A stretch of DNA of 64,000 bases from Selenomonadales bacterium (lineage in GTDB: Bacteria; Bacillota; Negativicutes; Sporomusales; UBA7701): positions 1-64,000 of the forward strand of contig JARKPR010000039.1 of the NCBI GenBank assembly GCA_029975165.1, given 5' to 3'. Below the pieces are notes generated by a model that saw nothing but the letters and a program-made list of their open reading frames with translations, was not told the origin of the DNA and did not search any database. Position 1 is the stretch's first letter. Each line of letters starts with the position of its first letter. Below, one piece after another: positions 34,407 through 43,254 of this stretch. A program made the translations under genes and the position numbers.

Positions 34407-34567
34407 TTTCAACATCTCCTTGGCAGTCAGGACAAATTTTAAAGAGTCATCTTGTTATATTATGGCATAGTAATTTTTTTCACATGTTATGGAAAAATTA
34501 AAATGCGGTTAATTATGCTGGTTTGGGGAGCCATACTGGAACGGTGCGGCGGCCGCTACGCGGCGCA

Positions 34568-36712
34568 TTATTGGCCGCCGGGCCGGAGGAGGTTTTTCCG
34601 GTGCTTGCAGATGGTGGCTTTGATGGCGGCGTAGTCGACCGCGTCGGGGAGGGCGTCTTTGAGCGGCTTGAGCCTTGATGCCCCCAGTTCGTCGATCTTA
34701 GCGAGGATGAGGGCCTCGTAGCGGGCGGGGATGAGCGCGGACCAGTCTATTTCGTGGCCTTCGCGGCTGCAGCGCATGAGGTGGTCCTGGACGGTGAGCA
34801 GCGTGAGGCTGCGCCGGGCGGCGATGGCTGCCAGCGGGTGCCCGGCCTGGTAGAGGCGCAGGGTGGCTACGTGGCTGGGGGTGTCGTCGCCGGCGGCGTC
34901 GCTGGTCGCCGGAGCCGGCGGCGCGGGGCGGGGCGGCGGGTTATGCTCGGAGCAGTATTGGCGGATGATGTGCAGGAAGTCGTCGCCGTAGCGGGCCAGT
35001 TTGCTTTCCCCGACGCCTTTGATGGACCGCAGGGCTTGCCGGTCGGTCGGGCGGTAGGCGCACATTTCCTTGAGGGTGGTGTCGGCGAATATGACGTAGG
35101 GCGGCACGCCCAGGCTGTCGGCGATGGATTTGCGCAAGGCCCGCAGCTGCTGAAAGAGCGCGTCGTCCTGGGCGGCCGGCTGCGGCCTTTTGGGGGTCTT
35201 CTGCCACACTTTAGCTTCATTTTTCAAGACGGCGGCGCCCAGGGCGGTGAGCTTGACGACCGGGTATTCGCTGTCGGTGAGGCCGAGGTAGCCGGTGGCG
35301 ATCAGCCGGTTGATGAGGTCTTTGAGGTCCTGCAGGCCGTACTCTTGGAGGAGGCCGTAGACGGGCAGCCTGTCGGCGCCCAGCTGCAAGACTTTTTTGT
35401 TCCGGGCGCCTTTTAGGACGTCGGCGATGAGGTTTATGCCGTAGCGCTCTTTGAGGCGCACGGTGCAGGAGAGCACTTTTTGCGCTTCGGCGGTTATGTC
35501 GGCCAGGTCGTTGCCGTCGTTGCAGTTGCCGCAGTTGCCGCATTCGCCGGCAGCCGCCTGTTCGCCGAAGTAGTCGAGGATATAGCGCCGCAGGCAGGCG
35601 GGGGTGTGGCAATAGTCGACCATGGCTTTGAGCTTGGCGAATTCGCCGGCTTTGCGTTCGCTGTCGAGCACCGACTGGTCGATGAGGAATTTTTGCAGCT
35701 GGATGTCCTGGGCGCCGAACAGCAGGATGCATTCGCCGGGGTCGCCGTCGCGTCCGGCCCTGCCGGCCTCCTGGTAGTAGGATTCCATGTTTTTGGGCAT
35801 GTTGTAGTGGATGACGTAGCGTACGTCGGGTTTGTCGATGCCCATGCCGAAGGCATTGGTGGCGATCATTATATTTATGTCGTCGCGGATGAACGCTTCC
35901 TGGCTTTGCCGGCGCTCGTCGTCGCCGAGTCCGGCGTGGTATTTGCCGACCGGTTGGCCGGTTTTGCGCAGGACGGCATACAGGTTGTCGACTTCTTTGC
36001 GGGTGGCGGCGTAGATTATGCCTGCTTTGTCCTTATTGGCGGCGACGTATTTCAGGACGAAGTCTTTTTTGTTTTCGCCGCGGCTGACGGCGAAGGAGAG
36101 GTTGGCGCGGTCGACGCCGGTGTAGTAGGTGGCCGGTTTTTTCAGCCCCAGCAGGTCGATGATGTCTTGTTTGACGTGGGCGGTGGCGGTGGCGGTGAAG
36201 GCGCCGATGACCGGGCGGGCGGCCAGGCTGTCGATGAACGGCCCGACGGCCCGGTAGCTGGGACGGAAGTCGTGGCCCCACTGCGAGATGCAGTGGGCTT
36301 CGTCGACGGCCAGCAGCGATATCGCCACCGTTTGGATGGCTTCGCGGAAGTATGCCGATTCCAGCCGCTCGGGGGCGACGTAGAGCAGTTTGTACCGGCC
36401 GGCGCGCGTGTTGTAAAGGCGTTCGTTCACTGCCGCGCCGGTCAGCGAGCTGTTGATGTAGGCGGCGGGAATGCCGGCGCCGCTGAGGGCGTCGAGCTGG
36501 TCTTTCATCAGCGAGATGAGCGGCGAGATGACGATGGCCGTCCCGGGCAGCAGCAGCGCGGGCAGCTGGTAGCACAGGGATTTGCCGGCGCCGGTCGGCA
36601 TGACGGCCAGGGTGTCGGTGCCGTTTATGAGGCTGGCGATTATTTCGGCTTGTCCGGGACGAAAGTCGGCGTAGCCGTAGTATTTCTGCAATAGGTTCCG
36701 GGCGTTTTGCAC
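34568..36712 (-). CDS. recQ: ATP-dependent DNA helicase RecQ
   Basis: The 714-residue helicase shows motif I VMPTGAGKSLCYQ, motif II LAVDEAHCISQWGHDFRPSY, and motif VI QEAGRAGRDG. These are followed by a zinc-binding region with CLRRYILDYFGE and CGNCGNC, a winged-helix RQC part, an HRDC domain (about 530-605) and a further C-terminal HTH domain (HPLAAIAARRSLTLLTVQDH). Translation starts at GTG 36712 behind GGAGGAG. RecQ unwinds DNA in recombination repair. It stands alone. Confidence 0.96.
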   Translation of the reverse strand: MQNARNLLQKYYGYADFRPGQAEIIASLINGTDTLAVMPTGAGKSLCYQLPALLLPGTAIVISPLISLMKDQLDALSGAGIPAAYINSSLTGAAVNERLYNTRAGRYKLLYVAPERLESAYFREAIQTVAISLLAVDEAHCISQWGHDFRPSYRAVGPFIDSLAARPVIGAFTATATAHVKQDIIDLLGLKKPATYYTGVDRANLSFAVSRGENKKDFVLKYVAANKDKAGIIYAATRKEVDNLYAVLRKTGQPVGKYHAGLGDDERRQSQEAFIRDDINIMIATNAFGMGIDKPDVRYVIHYNMPKNMESYYQEAGRAGRDGDPGECILLFGAQDIQLQKFLIDQSVLDSERKAGEFAKLKAMVDYCHTPACLRRYILDYFGEQAAAGECGNCGNCNDGNDLADITAEAQKVLSCTVRLKERYGINLIADVLKGARNKKVLQLGADRLPVYGLLQEYGLQDLKDLINRLIATGYLGLTDSEYPVVKLTALGAAVLKNEAKVWQKTPKRPQPAAQDDALFQQLRALRKSIADSLGVPPYVIFADTTLKEMCAYRPTDRQALRSIKGVGESKLARYGDDFLHIIRQYCSEHNPPPRPAPPAPATSDAAGDDTPSHVATLRLYQAGHPLAAIAARRSLTLLTVQDHLMRCSREGHEIDWSALIPARYEALILAKIDELGASRLKPLKDALPDAVDYAAIKATICKHRKNLLRPGGQ

Positions 36713-36832
36713 GGCGGTTTATCTCCTCCACGGTCTTATGACGGTCACGGTTGTGTTAGTCCGGTTGCTTTTATTATAACACTCCTGCCGCCTTTTGGGG
36801 ATTTTTACCGCCGCCGCCGCGGGGCGTAAATG

Positions 36833-36861
36833 CGAAAACCCGCGTGGTACGCGGGTTTTCG
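36833..36861 (-). terminator. terminator after ridA
   Basis: CGAAAACCCGCG and CGCGGGTTTTCG pair over TGGTA, 18 bases beyond the ridA stop codon. Confidence 0.85.
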
Positions 36862-36878
36862 GTGGAATTGCCGCTGTT

Positions 36879-37256
36879 TTAGGGTTTTTTGGCGATCATT
36901 TCGATTTCGATGCGGACGCCGGGAAGGAGGGCCGCGCCGACGGTCGAGCGCGCGGGGTAGGGGGCGGAGAATTTCTGTTTGTATACGGCGTTCATTGCCG
37001 CGAAGTCGGCGATATCGGCCAGAAAGATGTTGACCTTGACGACGTCGTCCAGGGTCAGGCCGGCGGCCTTGAGGACGGCGGCCAGGTTTTTGAAGCATTG
37101 CTCGGTCTGGACCGCGATGTCTCCTTCGACCAGTTTGCCGGTGGCGGGGTCGATGGGTGTCTGGCCCGACAGGTAAACAAGATCGCCGGCCAGCACCGCA
37201 TGGGAATAGGGACCTACCGTGGCCGCGCCTTCGGCCTGAAAAGCAACTCGCGTCAT
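36879..37256 (-). CDS. ridA: RidA-family enamine/imine deaminase
   Basis: The 125-residue protein has the full RidA pattern: GPYSHAVLAGDLVYLSGQTP, KNLAAVLKAAGLTLDDVVKV, and ARSTVGAALLPGVRIEIEMI with the Arg that binds the substrate carboxylate. RidA hydrolyses reactive 2-aminoacrylate and related imines. ATG 37256 lies behind AAGGGAG; the longer frame upstream lacks support. Single gene. Confidence 0.94.
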   Translation of the reverse strand: MTRVAFQAEGAATVGPYSHAVLAGDLVYLSGQTPIDPATGKLVEGDIAVQTEQCFKNLAAVLKAAGLTLDDVVKVNIFLADIADFAAMNAVYKQKFSAPYPARSTVGAALLPGVRIEIEMIAKKP

Positions 37257-37479
37257 AATACAGTCTCCCTTCTCGACAAAGAATATTTTGCGGGGCGCGG
37301 CCAATTGCCGGCCCCGTAGTTTAATATTGCGGCAAATATTTGTAATTCCCTGCAAAGAATATGATATGTGGCGTTTAAATTTGGCCGGGGGCGGGGCTGG
37401 TATTTTTATCCTCGCATATTAGCCGATTTTTCTTTGCATGCTAAGTGTTGGCAGCACCGATAAAAGGAGGAAGGAAGCC

Positions 37480-37683
37480 ATGAATCTCACTACCCGCGAG
37501 CTTTTGTATCTGGAGGACTTGGCCAAGCTGTTCGAGTCGATCGACAAGAACTGCAGCCGGGGCATGCAAACGACCACCGACCCGCAGGTCAAGTCGGTTT
37601 TGCAGCAGCTTTCCCAGGATCATCAGCAGTGGCTGCAGGCTTCGGCCCGGTTGATCCAGACCAACGGTCAGACTTTACAGTAA
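37480..37683 (+). CDS. small spore-coat-type protein (CotF-related)
   Basis: A 67-residue helical protein (LTTRELLYLEDLAKLFESID, then VKSVLQQLSQDHQQWLQASA). It resembles the short coat proteins found with CotF in spore formers. AGGAGG lies nine bases upstream of ATG 37480. It is 15 bases ahead of the next CotF-like gene with its own AAAGGAGG, so both form an operon. A sporulation promoter is expected in the gap upstream, but no convincing site was identified. Confidence 0.65.
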   Translation: MNLTTRELLYLEDLAKLFESIDKNCSRGMQTTTDPQVKSVLQQLSQDHQQWLQASARLIQTNGQTLQ

Positions 37684-37698
37684 AAGGAGGCTACAGTA

Positions 37699-37998
37699 AT
37701 GGCGCAACAACAGCAGTCCCAAGATATGGAGCTCGTCGGCACGCTGCTTTACCAACTGAAGATGGAGGCTACGTCGCTTTGCACCGCCATCCTGGAAGGC
37801 GCCAATCCGAACGTCCGCACCCAGTTGTCGCAGCTTCTCCAGCAGAGCCTGCAGAATCAGAAGACGGTTTTCGATCTGATGAACCAGAAGGGCTGGTATA
37901 AGGTCGAGCCCGCGCCGCAGGAGCAGTATAACCGCATCCAGCAGAATATGGCGACGATGCAGCAGCAGGCCCAGCAGGGCCAGATGCAGATGCAGTGA
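37699..37998 (+). CDS. spore coat protein, CotF family
   Basis: A 99-residue protein with a CotF-type helical core (ELVGTLLYQLKMEATSLCTA, then QLLQQSLQNQKTVFDLMNQK) followed by GWYKVEPAP and a Gln/Met-rich tail (MQQQAQQGQMQMQ). CotF proteins are coat components made late in sporulation. It follows the smaller relative in the same operon and ends at a strong terminator. Confidence 0.85.
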   Translation: MAQQQQSQDMELVGTLLYQLKMEATSLCTAILEGANPNVRTQLSQLLQQSLQNQKTVFDLMNQKGWYKVEPAPQEQYNRIQQNMATMQQQAQQGQMQMQ

Positions 37999-38030
37999 TT
38001 CCCGGCGCGCCATTTTGATGAGACAAAAAA

Positions 38031-38052
38031 ACCGGCTGGAGTGACAGCCGGT
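38031..38052. terminator. bidirectional terminator between coat genes and the MscS-family channel gene
   Basis: ACCGGCTG-GAGTGA-CAGCCGGT with A6 on the left and T7 on the right serves both convergent genes. Confidence 0.9.
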
Positions 38053-38069
38053 TTTTTTGTTCTTGGCGA

Positions 38070-39134
38070 TTACTCTTGCCGGGGTAGCTGTTCGACGTTG
38101 ACCGTCCGGGTGGGGTAGGGGATGACGACGCCTTCCCTACGGTAGCGGGCATGGAGCCGCTTGATGAATTCGTGGCGGACGAGGTACTGGGCGGTGACGG
38201 ACTGGACGCGCAGGATGACGTTGAAGGTGATGCTGGAGTCGGCGAAGCCGGTGTAGCGGACAAGAGGGGCGACAGCGGCGACGCCGCCGGCGATTTCGCG
38301 CAGCACTTCTATCGCGACTTCGACGGTGACCTGTTCGACGTAGTCGAGGTCGCTCGCGTAGCTGACGCCGACGGGGACGGCGATGGCGCATTCGGCGAAC
38401 GGCTGCGCGTAGTTGGTGATGGTGGTGGAGGCGAATTTCTGGTTGGGGATGACGACCATGTTTTCGGTGCCGGTCTTGATGGTGGTGTTGCGCCAGTTCA
38501 TGTCGACGACCTGGCCTTCTTCGCCGGTGGAGAGTTTGACGAAGTCGCCCATCCTGACCTGCTTGGCGATGAGGATGTTGATGCCGGAGAAGAGGTTGGC
38601 GAGCGTGTCCTGGAGGGCGAGGGCGGCGGCCAGGCCGCCGACGCCCAGGGCGGTGAGCAGCGGCGATATGGCGACGCCGAAGGACTGGAGGAGGAAGAGG
38701 ATGCCGACGGAGTAGACGCCGAGGTCGATGGTGGTGACGAGGATGGAGGTGGAGGCGAAGGCTCCAGAGGTTTTGCCGAACTTCTGCTTGAGGAAGCCGG
38801 CGGCGAGGCGGGCGACGAGGAGGGTGAGGGCGAGGATGACGAGGGAGCTGAATATTTTCTGGAGGAAGAGCAGCGGCCGCGGCGGGATGGTCAGGATCTC
38901 CATGGAGGCGTAGAGGCCGACGAGCATGCCGAGAAGCGTGGGGATGCCTTTGAAGGTCTGCGCCAGCAGGGGGTAGGAGATGTTGGTCCTGGCGGCGACG
39001 ATCCTGAGCAGCCGGTAGAAGAGGAGCTGGATTAGGGCGATGCCCAGGGCGAAACTGATTATGTAGACCGCGAGGTGGGTTTTGAGGCCGCCGCTTAGTA
39101 TCCTGTTTGCTATGGTGGTAAGTAGTTCGATCAT
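38070..39134 (-). CDS. MscS-family mechanosensitive channel
   Basis: The 354-residue protein has four to five N-terminal membrane segments, then the MscS core: LLTALGVGGLAAALALQDTL (the Gly/Ala-rich pore helix), NLFSGINILIAKQVRMGDFV, and the beta domain GQVVDMNWRNTTIKT and VVIPNQKFASTTITNY. It opens under hypo-osmotic membrane tension. ATG 39134 lies five bases behind GGGAGG; the much longer upstream frame is antisense to the amidohydrolase gene. Single gene. Confidence 0.92.
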   Translation of the reverse strand: MIELLTTIANRILSGGLKTHLAVYIISFALGIALIQLLFYRLLRIVAARTNISYPLLAQTFKGIPTLLGMLVGLYASMEILTIPPRPLLFLQKIFSSLVILALTLLVARLAAGFLKQKFGKTSGAFASTSILVTTIDLGVYSVGILFLLQSFGVAISPLLTALGVGGLAAALALQDTLANLFSGINILIAKQVRMGDFVKLSTGEEGQVVDMNWRNTTIKTGTENMVVIPNQKFASTTITNYAQPFAECAIAVPVGVSYASDLDYVEQVTVEVAIEVLREIAGGVAAVAPLVRYTGFADSSITFNVILRVQSVTAQYLVRHEFIKRLHARYRREGVVIPYPTRTVNVEQLPRQE

Positions 39135-39438
39135 TGTGCCTCCCATTGACGGCGAAAAGATAATTTTACATAAATAATATATTTCGTCAACAAGCCGTTT
39201 TTCCCTGCCGGCGGGGAAGGACGCTGCGCCGCAAATCGCGACAAAAAACCCGGGCGGCGCCGACCGGGTCGTTGGCCTTGGAAGCGGATGGTGAATCCGG
39301 TGCCGCGGGCGGCGGAATAAAATTCCCCTGCCGGGACGAACTGCGGGGACAGGTAGTGGCTTTCCGCGCAAATAATGGTAATATGGTATTGTCGGGTGGC
39401 GACGTATGCCATACTTTTTCTGGAGAGGTGCATAGCGG

Positions 39439-40605
39439 ATGGATATCAGGGAGTTGGCCGAGCAGTTGAAAGATGAGATCGTCGCATGGCGAAGGGAGAT
39501 ACATGCGCATCCCGGGATCGGCTGGGATGTGGAGGAGACGGGGAAGCTGGTGGCCGCGGAGCTGACGAAGATGGGCATCGAGGTGACGCGGACGGCCAAG
39601 ACGGGCGTGCTCGGCGTGCTGCGGGGCGGCAGCCCCGGCCGGACGGTGGCGCTGCGGGCGGATATGGACGCGCTGCCGATCAACGAGGCGACGGATGTGC
39701 CGTATAAGTCGCAGAAGCCGGGGGCGATGCACGCTTGCGGCCATGACGGGCATACGGCGATGCTGCTGGGGGCGGCGAAGATCCTGAGCAGGCTGCGCAG
39801 CGATATCCGCGGCACGGTGAGGTTTATTTTCCAGCCGGCGGAGGAGATCGGCGGCGGGGCGCTGGGGTTCATCGAGGCCGGAGCCGTCGAGGGGGTGGAC
39901 GCCATCCTGGCGACCCACCTGTGGCCGGACCTGCCTGCCGGCAAGGTTTCGCTGGTGCCGGGGCCGCGGATGGCGTCGGCGGATAAGGTGTTTATCACGG
40001 TGAAGGGGCGGTCGTGCCACGGGTCGATGCCGCACCTGGGGGTGGACGCCATCCTGGCGGCGGCGGCGATCACGCTGAATTTGCAGTCGATCGTGAGCCG
40101 GGAGGTGGCGCCGCTCGAGCCGGCGGTGATGACGATCGGCCGGTTCACGGGCGGGACGACGTGGAACATTACCTGCGACGAGGTGGAGCTGGAGGGTACG
40201 ACGCGGTGCTTCAACCGCGAGATGAGGAAGAATTTCCCGCTGATGATCGAGCGGATTATCAAGAGCACGGCCGCTTCATACCGGGCCGAGGCCGAATGCC
40301 GCTATGTGCATATTTCGCCGCCGACGATCAACGACCCCGCGGTGACGAAGGTGGCGGCCGCCGGGCTGCAGGCGATGTACGGCGAGGACGTGCTGGGCGA
40401 GATGGAGAAGGTGATGGGCGGGGAGGATTTCGCTTATTATATGGAGCTTATCCCCGGGGCGATGGCGTTCATCGGGGCGAGCAACAAGGCGAAGGGCGCC
40501 GACTACCCGCTGCATACGGAGAAGTTCAATATCGACGAGGATGTGCTGCCGATGGGCACGGCGCTGTACGCGCGGTTCGCGCTGGATTTTCTGCGCGGAC
40601 AGTAG
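39439..40605 (+). CDS. M20-family amidohydrolase (aminoacylase/IAA-amino acid hydrolase type)
   Basis: The 388-residue metallopeptidase has RREIHAHPGIGWDVEETGKL, ALRADMDALPI, the metal site AMHACGHDGHTAML, PAEEIGGGALGFIEAG, and the late VMGGEDFAYYMELIPGAMAF. Members remove acyl groups from N-acylamino acids or peptides. GGAGAGGTG precedes the ATG. It is followed 24 bases later by a GNAT acetyltransferase, probably in the same transcript, so acylation and deacylation of related amines is conceivable (inference). Confidence 0.93.
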   Translation: MDIRELAEQLKDEIVAWRREIHAHPGIGWDVEETGKLVAAELTKMGIEVTRTAKTGVLGVLRGGSPGRTVALRADMDALPINEATDVPYKSQKPGAMHACGHDGHTAMLLGAAKILSRLRSDIRGTVRFIFQPAEEIGGGALGFIEAGAVEGVDAILATHLWPDLPAGKVSLVPGPRMASADKVFITVKGRSCHGSMPHLGVDAILAAAAITLNLQSIVSREVAPLEPAVMTIGRFTGGTTWNITCDEVELEGTTRCFNREMRKNFPLMIERIIKSTAASYRAEAECRYVHISPPTINDPAVTKVAAAGLQAMYGEDVLGEMEKVMGGEDFAYYMELIPGAMAFIGASNKAKGADYPLHTEKFNIDEDVLPMGTALYARFALDFLRGQ

Positions 40606-40629
40606 GCGCCGGGAAGGGGAGTGGGTTTT

Positions 40630-41127
40630 ATGGCGGAGTATGTTTTCCGCGAGATGGAGGAGCGGCATCTTGACGCGGTGCTGCAGATATATAGCCATTA
40701 CGTGCTGAATACGACGGCGACTTTTCATGCCCGCCAGCCGACGCGGGACGAGATGAGGCCGCTGGTGTTCTTCGCCCGCGAACGGCACAGGACGTTCGTG
40801 ATTCTAGCCGGGGACGAGGTGTGCGGGTATGTGCTGGTGGCCCCGCACAAGCCGCGGGAGGCGTATGACGGGACGGCGGAGGTGTCGGTGTATCTGCGGC
40901 CGGCCTATGTCGGCAAGGGGCTGGGCAGCCTGGCGCTGAGGCATATTGAGGTGTTCGCCGGGCAGCAGGGGCTGCATGTGCTGGTGGCGACGATCACGGG
41001 GGAAAACGAGAAGAGCATCAGCCTGTTCACGCGCAACGGCTACGAGAAGTGCGCCCACTATAGGGAGGTGGGGCAGAAGTTTGGCCGGCGGCTCGACGTG
41101 GTGGCTTATCAGAAGATTCTCGGTTGA
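40630..41127 (+). CDS. GNAT acetyltransferase (phosphinothricin-acetyltransferase-like)
   Basis: A 165-residue GNAT protein of the Pat/MddA type: LQIYSHYVLNTTATFHARQP at the substrate side, VSVYLRPAYVGKGLGSLALR as the acetyl-CoA loop, and SLFTRNGYEKCAHYREVGQK-FGRRLDV at the end. The family acetylates phosphinothricin, methionine sulfone or other amino-acid analogues. ATG 40630 is eight bases behind AAGGGGAG. Second gene after the amidohydrolase. Confidence 0.9.
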   Translation: MAEYVFREMEERHLDAVLQIYSHYVLNTTATFHARQPTRDEMRPLVFFARERHRTFVILAGDEVCGYVLVAPHKPREAYDGTAEVSVYLRPAYVGKGLGSLALRHIEVFAGQQGLHVLVATITGENEKSISLFTRNGYEKCAHYREVGQKFGRRLDVVAYQKILG

Positions 41128-41144
41128 AATGGTATAGGGATGGA

Positions 41145-41171
41145 AAACCCGGCCTTGGGGAGGCCGGGTTT
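41145..41171 (+). terminator. terminator after the acetyltransferase gene
   Basis: AAACCCGGCCT and AGGCCGGGTTT pair over five bases, followed by CGTTTTTAA. Confidence 0.85.
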
Positions 41172-41175
41172 CGTT

Positions 41176-41215
41176 TTTAAACGCGGAATCTGCTGCCCGC
41201 CTGAGGTCGATGTCG
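41176..41215 (-). pseudogene. possible remnant of a chemoreceptor C-terminus
   Basis: On the minus strand this reads QAGSRFRV-stop, like the end of the intact receptor (AVTRFRV-stop) at 32.7 kb, and it sits beside a CCCGGC-type hairpin just as the intact gene does. Further upstream the receptor sequence cannot be followed. The rest of the gap up to 41340 holds no gene I can support; a short plus-strand frame reading DNIRLSELFTPVAV is open but has no start or ribosome site. Confidence 0.3.
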
Positions 41216-41357
41216 ACAATATTCGCCTGTCCGAGCTTTTTACTCCTGTCGCCGTAACGAAGTTCGATGGTAATGATTATATAGTACGGGCTTTTTGCCA
41301 GGCAATGGGTAAAATATAAGAGCCGCGCTTTGGCGAGAGCCTGGCGGGCATTGCTGG

Positions 41358-41386
41358 TTGAGCAACCAACAACTCTATGATATAAT
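41358..41386 (+). promoter_or_regulatory. sigma-A promoter of the opuC operon
   Basis: TTGAGC at 41358-41363 and a perfect TATAAT at 41381-41386 are exactly 17 bases apart. This is the strongest promoter in this part of the window. Confidence 0.78.
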
Positions 41387-41401
41387 ATGAGTTGTTAGTT
41401 G
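41363..41401. promoter_or_regulatory. inverted-repeat operator around the opuC -10 element
   Basis: CAACCAACAACTC at 41363-41375 and GAGTTGTTAGTTG at 41389-41401 are inverted repeats matching at 12 of 13 positions, with the TATAAT in the spacer. A dimeric repressor bound here would block the promoter. In Bacillus, osmolyte uptake operons are controlled by GbsR/OpcR-type MarR-like repressors; no such gene is in the window. Confidence 0.72.
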
Positions 41402-41434
41402 CCGAAGGTTGTCCGTGATTAAAGGGGGGAAGCT

Positions 41435-42601
41435 ATGATACGGTTCGAGTCGGTTTCCAAGACGTATGAAAACGGGTATAAGGCTCTGGATGGCGTCAGT
41501 CTGGAGGTGAACCGCGGCGAGCTTCTGGCGATAATCGGGCCGAGCGGCTGCGGGAAAACGACGACGATGAAGATGATCAACCGTCTGGTCAGGCCTTCGC
41601 AAGGGCGGGTTCTTATCCAGGATAAGGATGTCGCCGCCCTCGACCCGGTGGAGCTGCGCCGTAATATCGGTTATGTGATCCAGAGCATCGGCTTGCTGCC
41701 GCATATGACGATCGCCGATAATGTGGCGCTTGTGCCGAAGCTGAAGAGGTGGAACCGGGAGAGGTATGTCGGCCGGGTGGCCGAGCTGCTGCGGATGGTT
41801 AATCTCGATCCGGAGGTGTACGGCAGCCGCTATCCCAACGAGCTGAGCGGCGGACAGCAGCAGCGCATCGGTGTGATCAGGGCGCTGGCCGCCGATCCGG
41901 AGATCGTTCTGATGGACGAGCCGTTCAGCGCGCTCGACCCGATCAGCCGGGAGCAGCTGCAGGACGAGCTGGTGCAGCTTCAGGCGGCGGTGCGGAAAAC
42001 GATCGTGTTCGTGACGCACGATATCGATGAGGCGATAAAGATCGCCGACCGGATCTGCATCATGAAGGACGGCAGGGTGGTGCAGATTGCCGCCCCGGAA
42101 CAGATGCTGCGCCATCCGGCCGATGATTTCGTGCGCAGTTTCATTGGCGAGGAGCGGCTGCAGCGACTGCAGCGCCCGGGTACTCTGCCGGAAATCGGCG
42201 ATGTGATGGCAAGGCCGGTCACGGCCAGGCCGGGCAAGGGTCTGGCGGAGGCGATTCTGCAGATGCGCAAGCAGCGGGTGGATACTCTGCTGGTGGTGGA
42301 CAACGAGAATGTGCTGCTTGGCAAGGTGAGTGTCTGGGATATCCATAGCCATTATCAGGACGAACAGCTCACGCTGGGCGATATGATGAAGCCCGCTGTG
42401 CCGAGGGTGACCGTCGGCCGGCCACTGGCGGAGGCGGTGCAGATAATCAGCCGGGAGGGCGTCGCGTATCTGCCGGTAGTCAGCGGCGAGGGCGAGCTCC
42501 TGGGCGTGATAACGCGGGCGAGCCTGGTGGATGTGATGGCCGAGCAGTGCGGCGATGAGACGCTTTCGCCGGCCCGGGAAGGAGGGACGGCCCAATGCTG
42601 A
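41435..42601 (+). CDS. opuCA: osmoprotectant ABC transporter ATP-binding protein with CBS domains
   Basis: The 388-residue protein has Walker A GPSGCGKTTTMK, the signature ELSGGQQQRIGV, Walker B EIVLMDEPFSALDP and the H-loop VFVTHDIDEA. These are followed by two CBS domains (about 255-370, GLAEAILQMRKQRVDTLLVV, then SREGVAYLPVVSGEGELLGV). CBS domains in OpuA-type transporters sense ionic strength or c-di-AMP. AAAGGGGGG precedes the ATG. It overlaps the permease gene by seven bases. Choline, betaine or carnitine are likely substrates. Confidence 0.92.
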   Translation: MIRFESVSKTYENGYKALDGVSLEVNRGELLAIIGPSGCGKTTTMKMINRLVRPSQGRVLIQDKDVAALDPVELRRNIGYVIQSIGLLPHMTIADNVALVPKLKRWNRERYVGRVAELLRMVNLDPEVYGSRYPNELSGGQQQRIGVIRALAADPEIVLMDEPFSALDPISREQLQDELVQLQAAVRKTIVFVTHDIDEAIKIADRICIMKDGRVVQIAAPEQMLRHPADDFVRSFIGEERLQRLQRPGTLPEIGDVMARPVTARPGKGLAEAILQMRKQRVDTLLVVDNENVLLGKVSVWDIHSHYQDEQLTLGDMMKPAVPRVTVGRPLAEAVQIISREGVAYLPVVSGEGELLGVITRASLVDVMAEQCGDETLSPAREGGTAQC

Positions 42602-43236
42602 TGAAGCTGCTGACGGTTTTTCAGGACCGCTGGCCGGATATTCTGGTCGCTTCGTGGGAGCATCTGGAGCTCACTTTGATTTCCCTGCTGCTGGCCAATC
42701 TGGTCGCCATCCCGGTCGGCATCCTCCTTACGCGGCACCGCCGGCTGGCCGAACCGGTCATCGGGGTGGCCGCGGTGTTTCAGACGGTGCCGAGCCTGGC
42801 GCTGCTGGGCTTCATGATTCCGTTGTTCGGTATCGGCACTATGCCGGCAATCATCGCGCTGACGATTTACGGCTTGCTGCCTATCCTCCGCAACACTTAT
42901 ACCGGCATTATGGGAGTGGCGCCGGCGGCGGTGGAGGCGGGCGTGGGCATGGGCATGACTTCCCGCCAGGTGCTGTTCATGGTGGAGCTGCCGCTGGCGC
43001 TGCCGGTGATTATGGCCGGCATCAGGACGGCGACGGTGCTGATCGTCGGCGTGGCTACGCTGGCGGCCCTGATCGGGGCCGGCGGCCTCGGCGATCTTAT
43101 TTTCCGCGGCATTTCGATGGCCAATTCGCCGCTTATTTTGGCAGGCGCTTTGCCGGCGGCGCTGATGGCGATTTTCTTCGATTATATGCTGAAGAGAATG
43201 GAGGTGCTGGTGCAGCCCAAGGGAACGCAAAGATAA
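42595..43236 (+). CDS. opuCB: osmoprotectant ABC transporter permease
   Basis: The 213-residue permease has about five membrane segments and the conserved EAA-type loop (AAVEAGVGMGMTSRQVLFMV-ELPLALPVIMAGIRTA). It starts within the ATPase gene. Bacillus OpuC has two permeases flanking the binding protein; here only one is present, so the channel may be a homodimer. Confidence 0.9.
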   Translation: MLMKLLTVFQDRWPDILVASWEHLELTLISLLLANLVAIPVGILLTRHRRLAEPVIGVAAVFQTVPSLALLGFMIPLFGIGTMPAIIALTIYGLLPILRNTYTGIMGVAPAAVEAGVGMGMTSRQVLFMVELPLALPVIMAGIRTATVLIVGVATLAALIGAGGLGDLIFRGISMANSPLILAGALPAALMAIFFDYMLKRMEVLVQPKGTQR

Positions 43237-43254
43237 AATAAGGGAGGAAAACGG

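Noticed and set aside
41180-41317. Plus-strand frame of about 45 codons reading through the gap before opuCA
   Set aside because: It lacks a start codon and ribosome site and begins in the terminator hairpin; nothing recognisable apart from being open.
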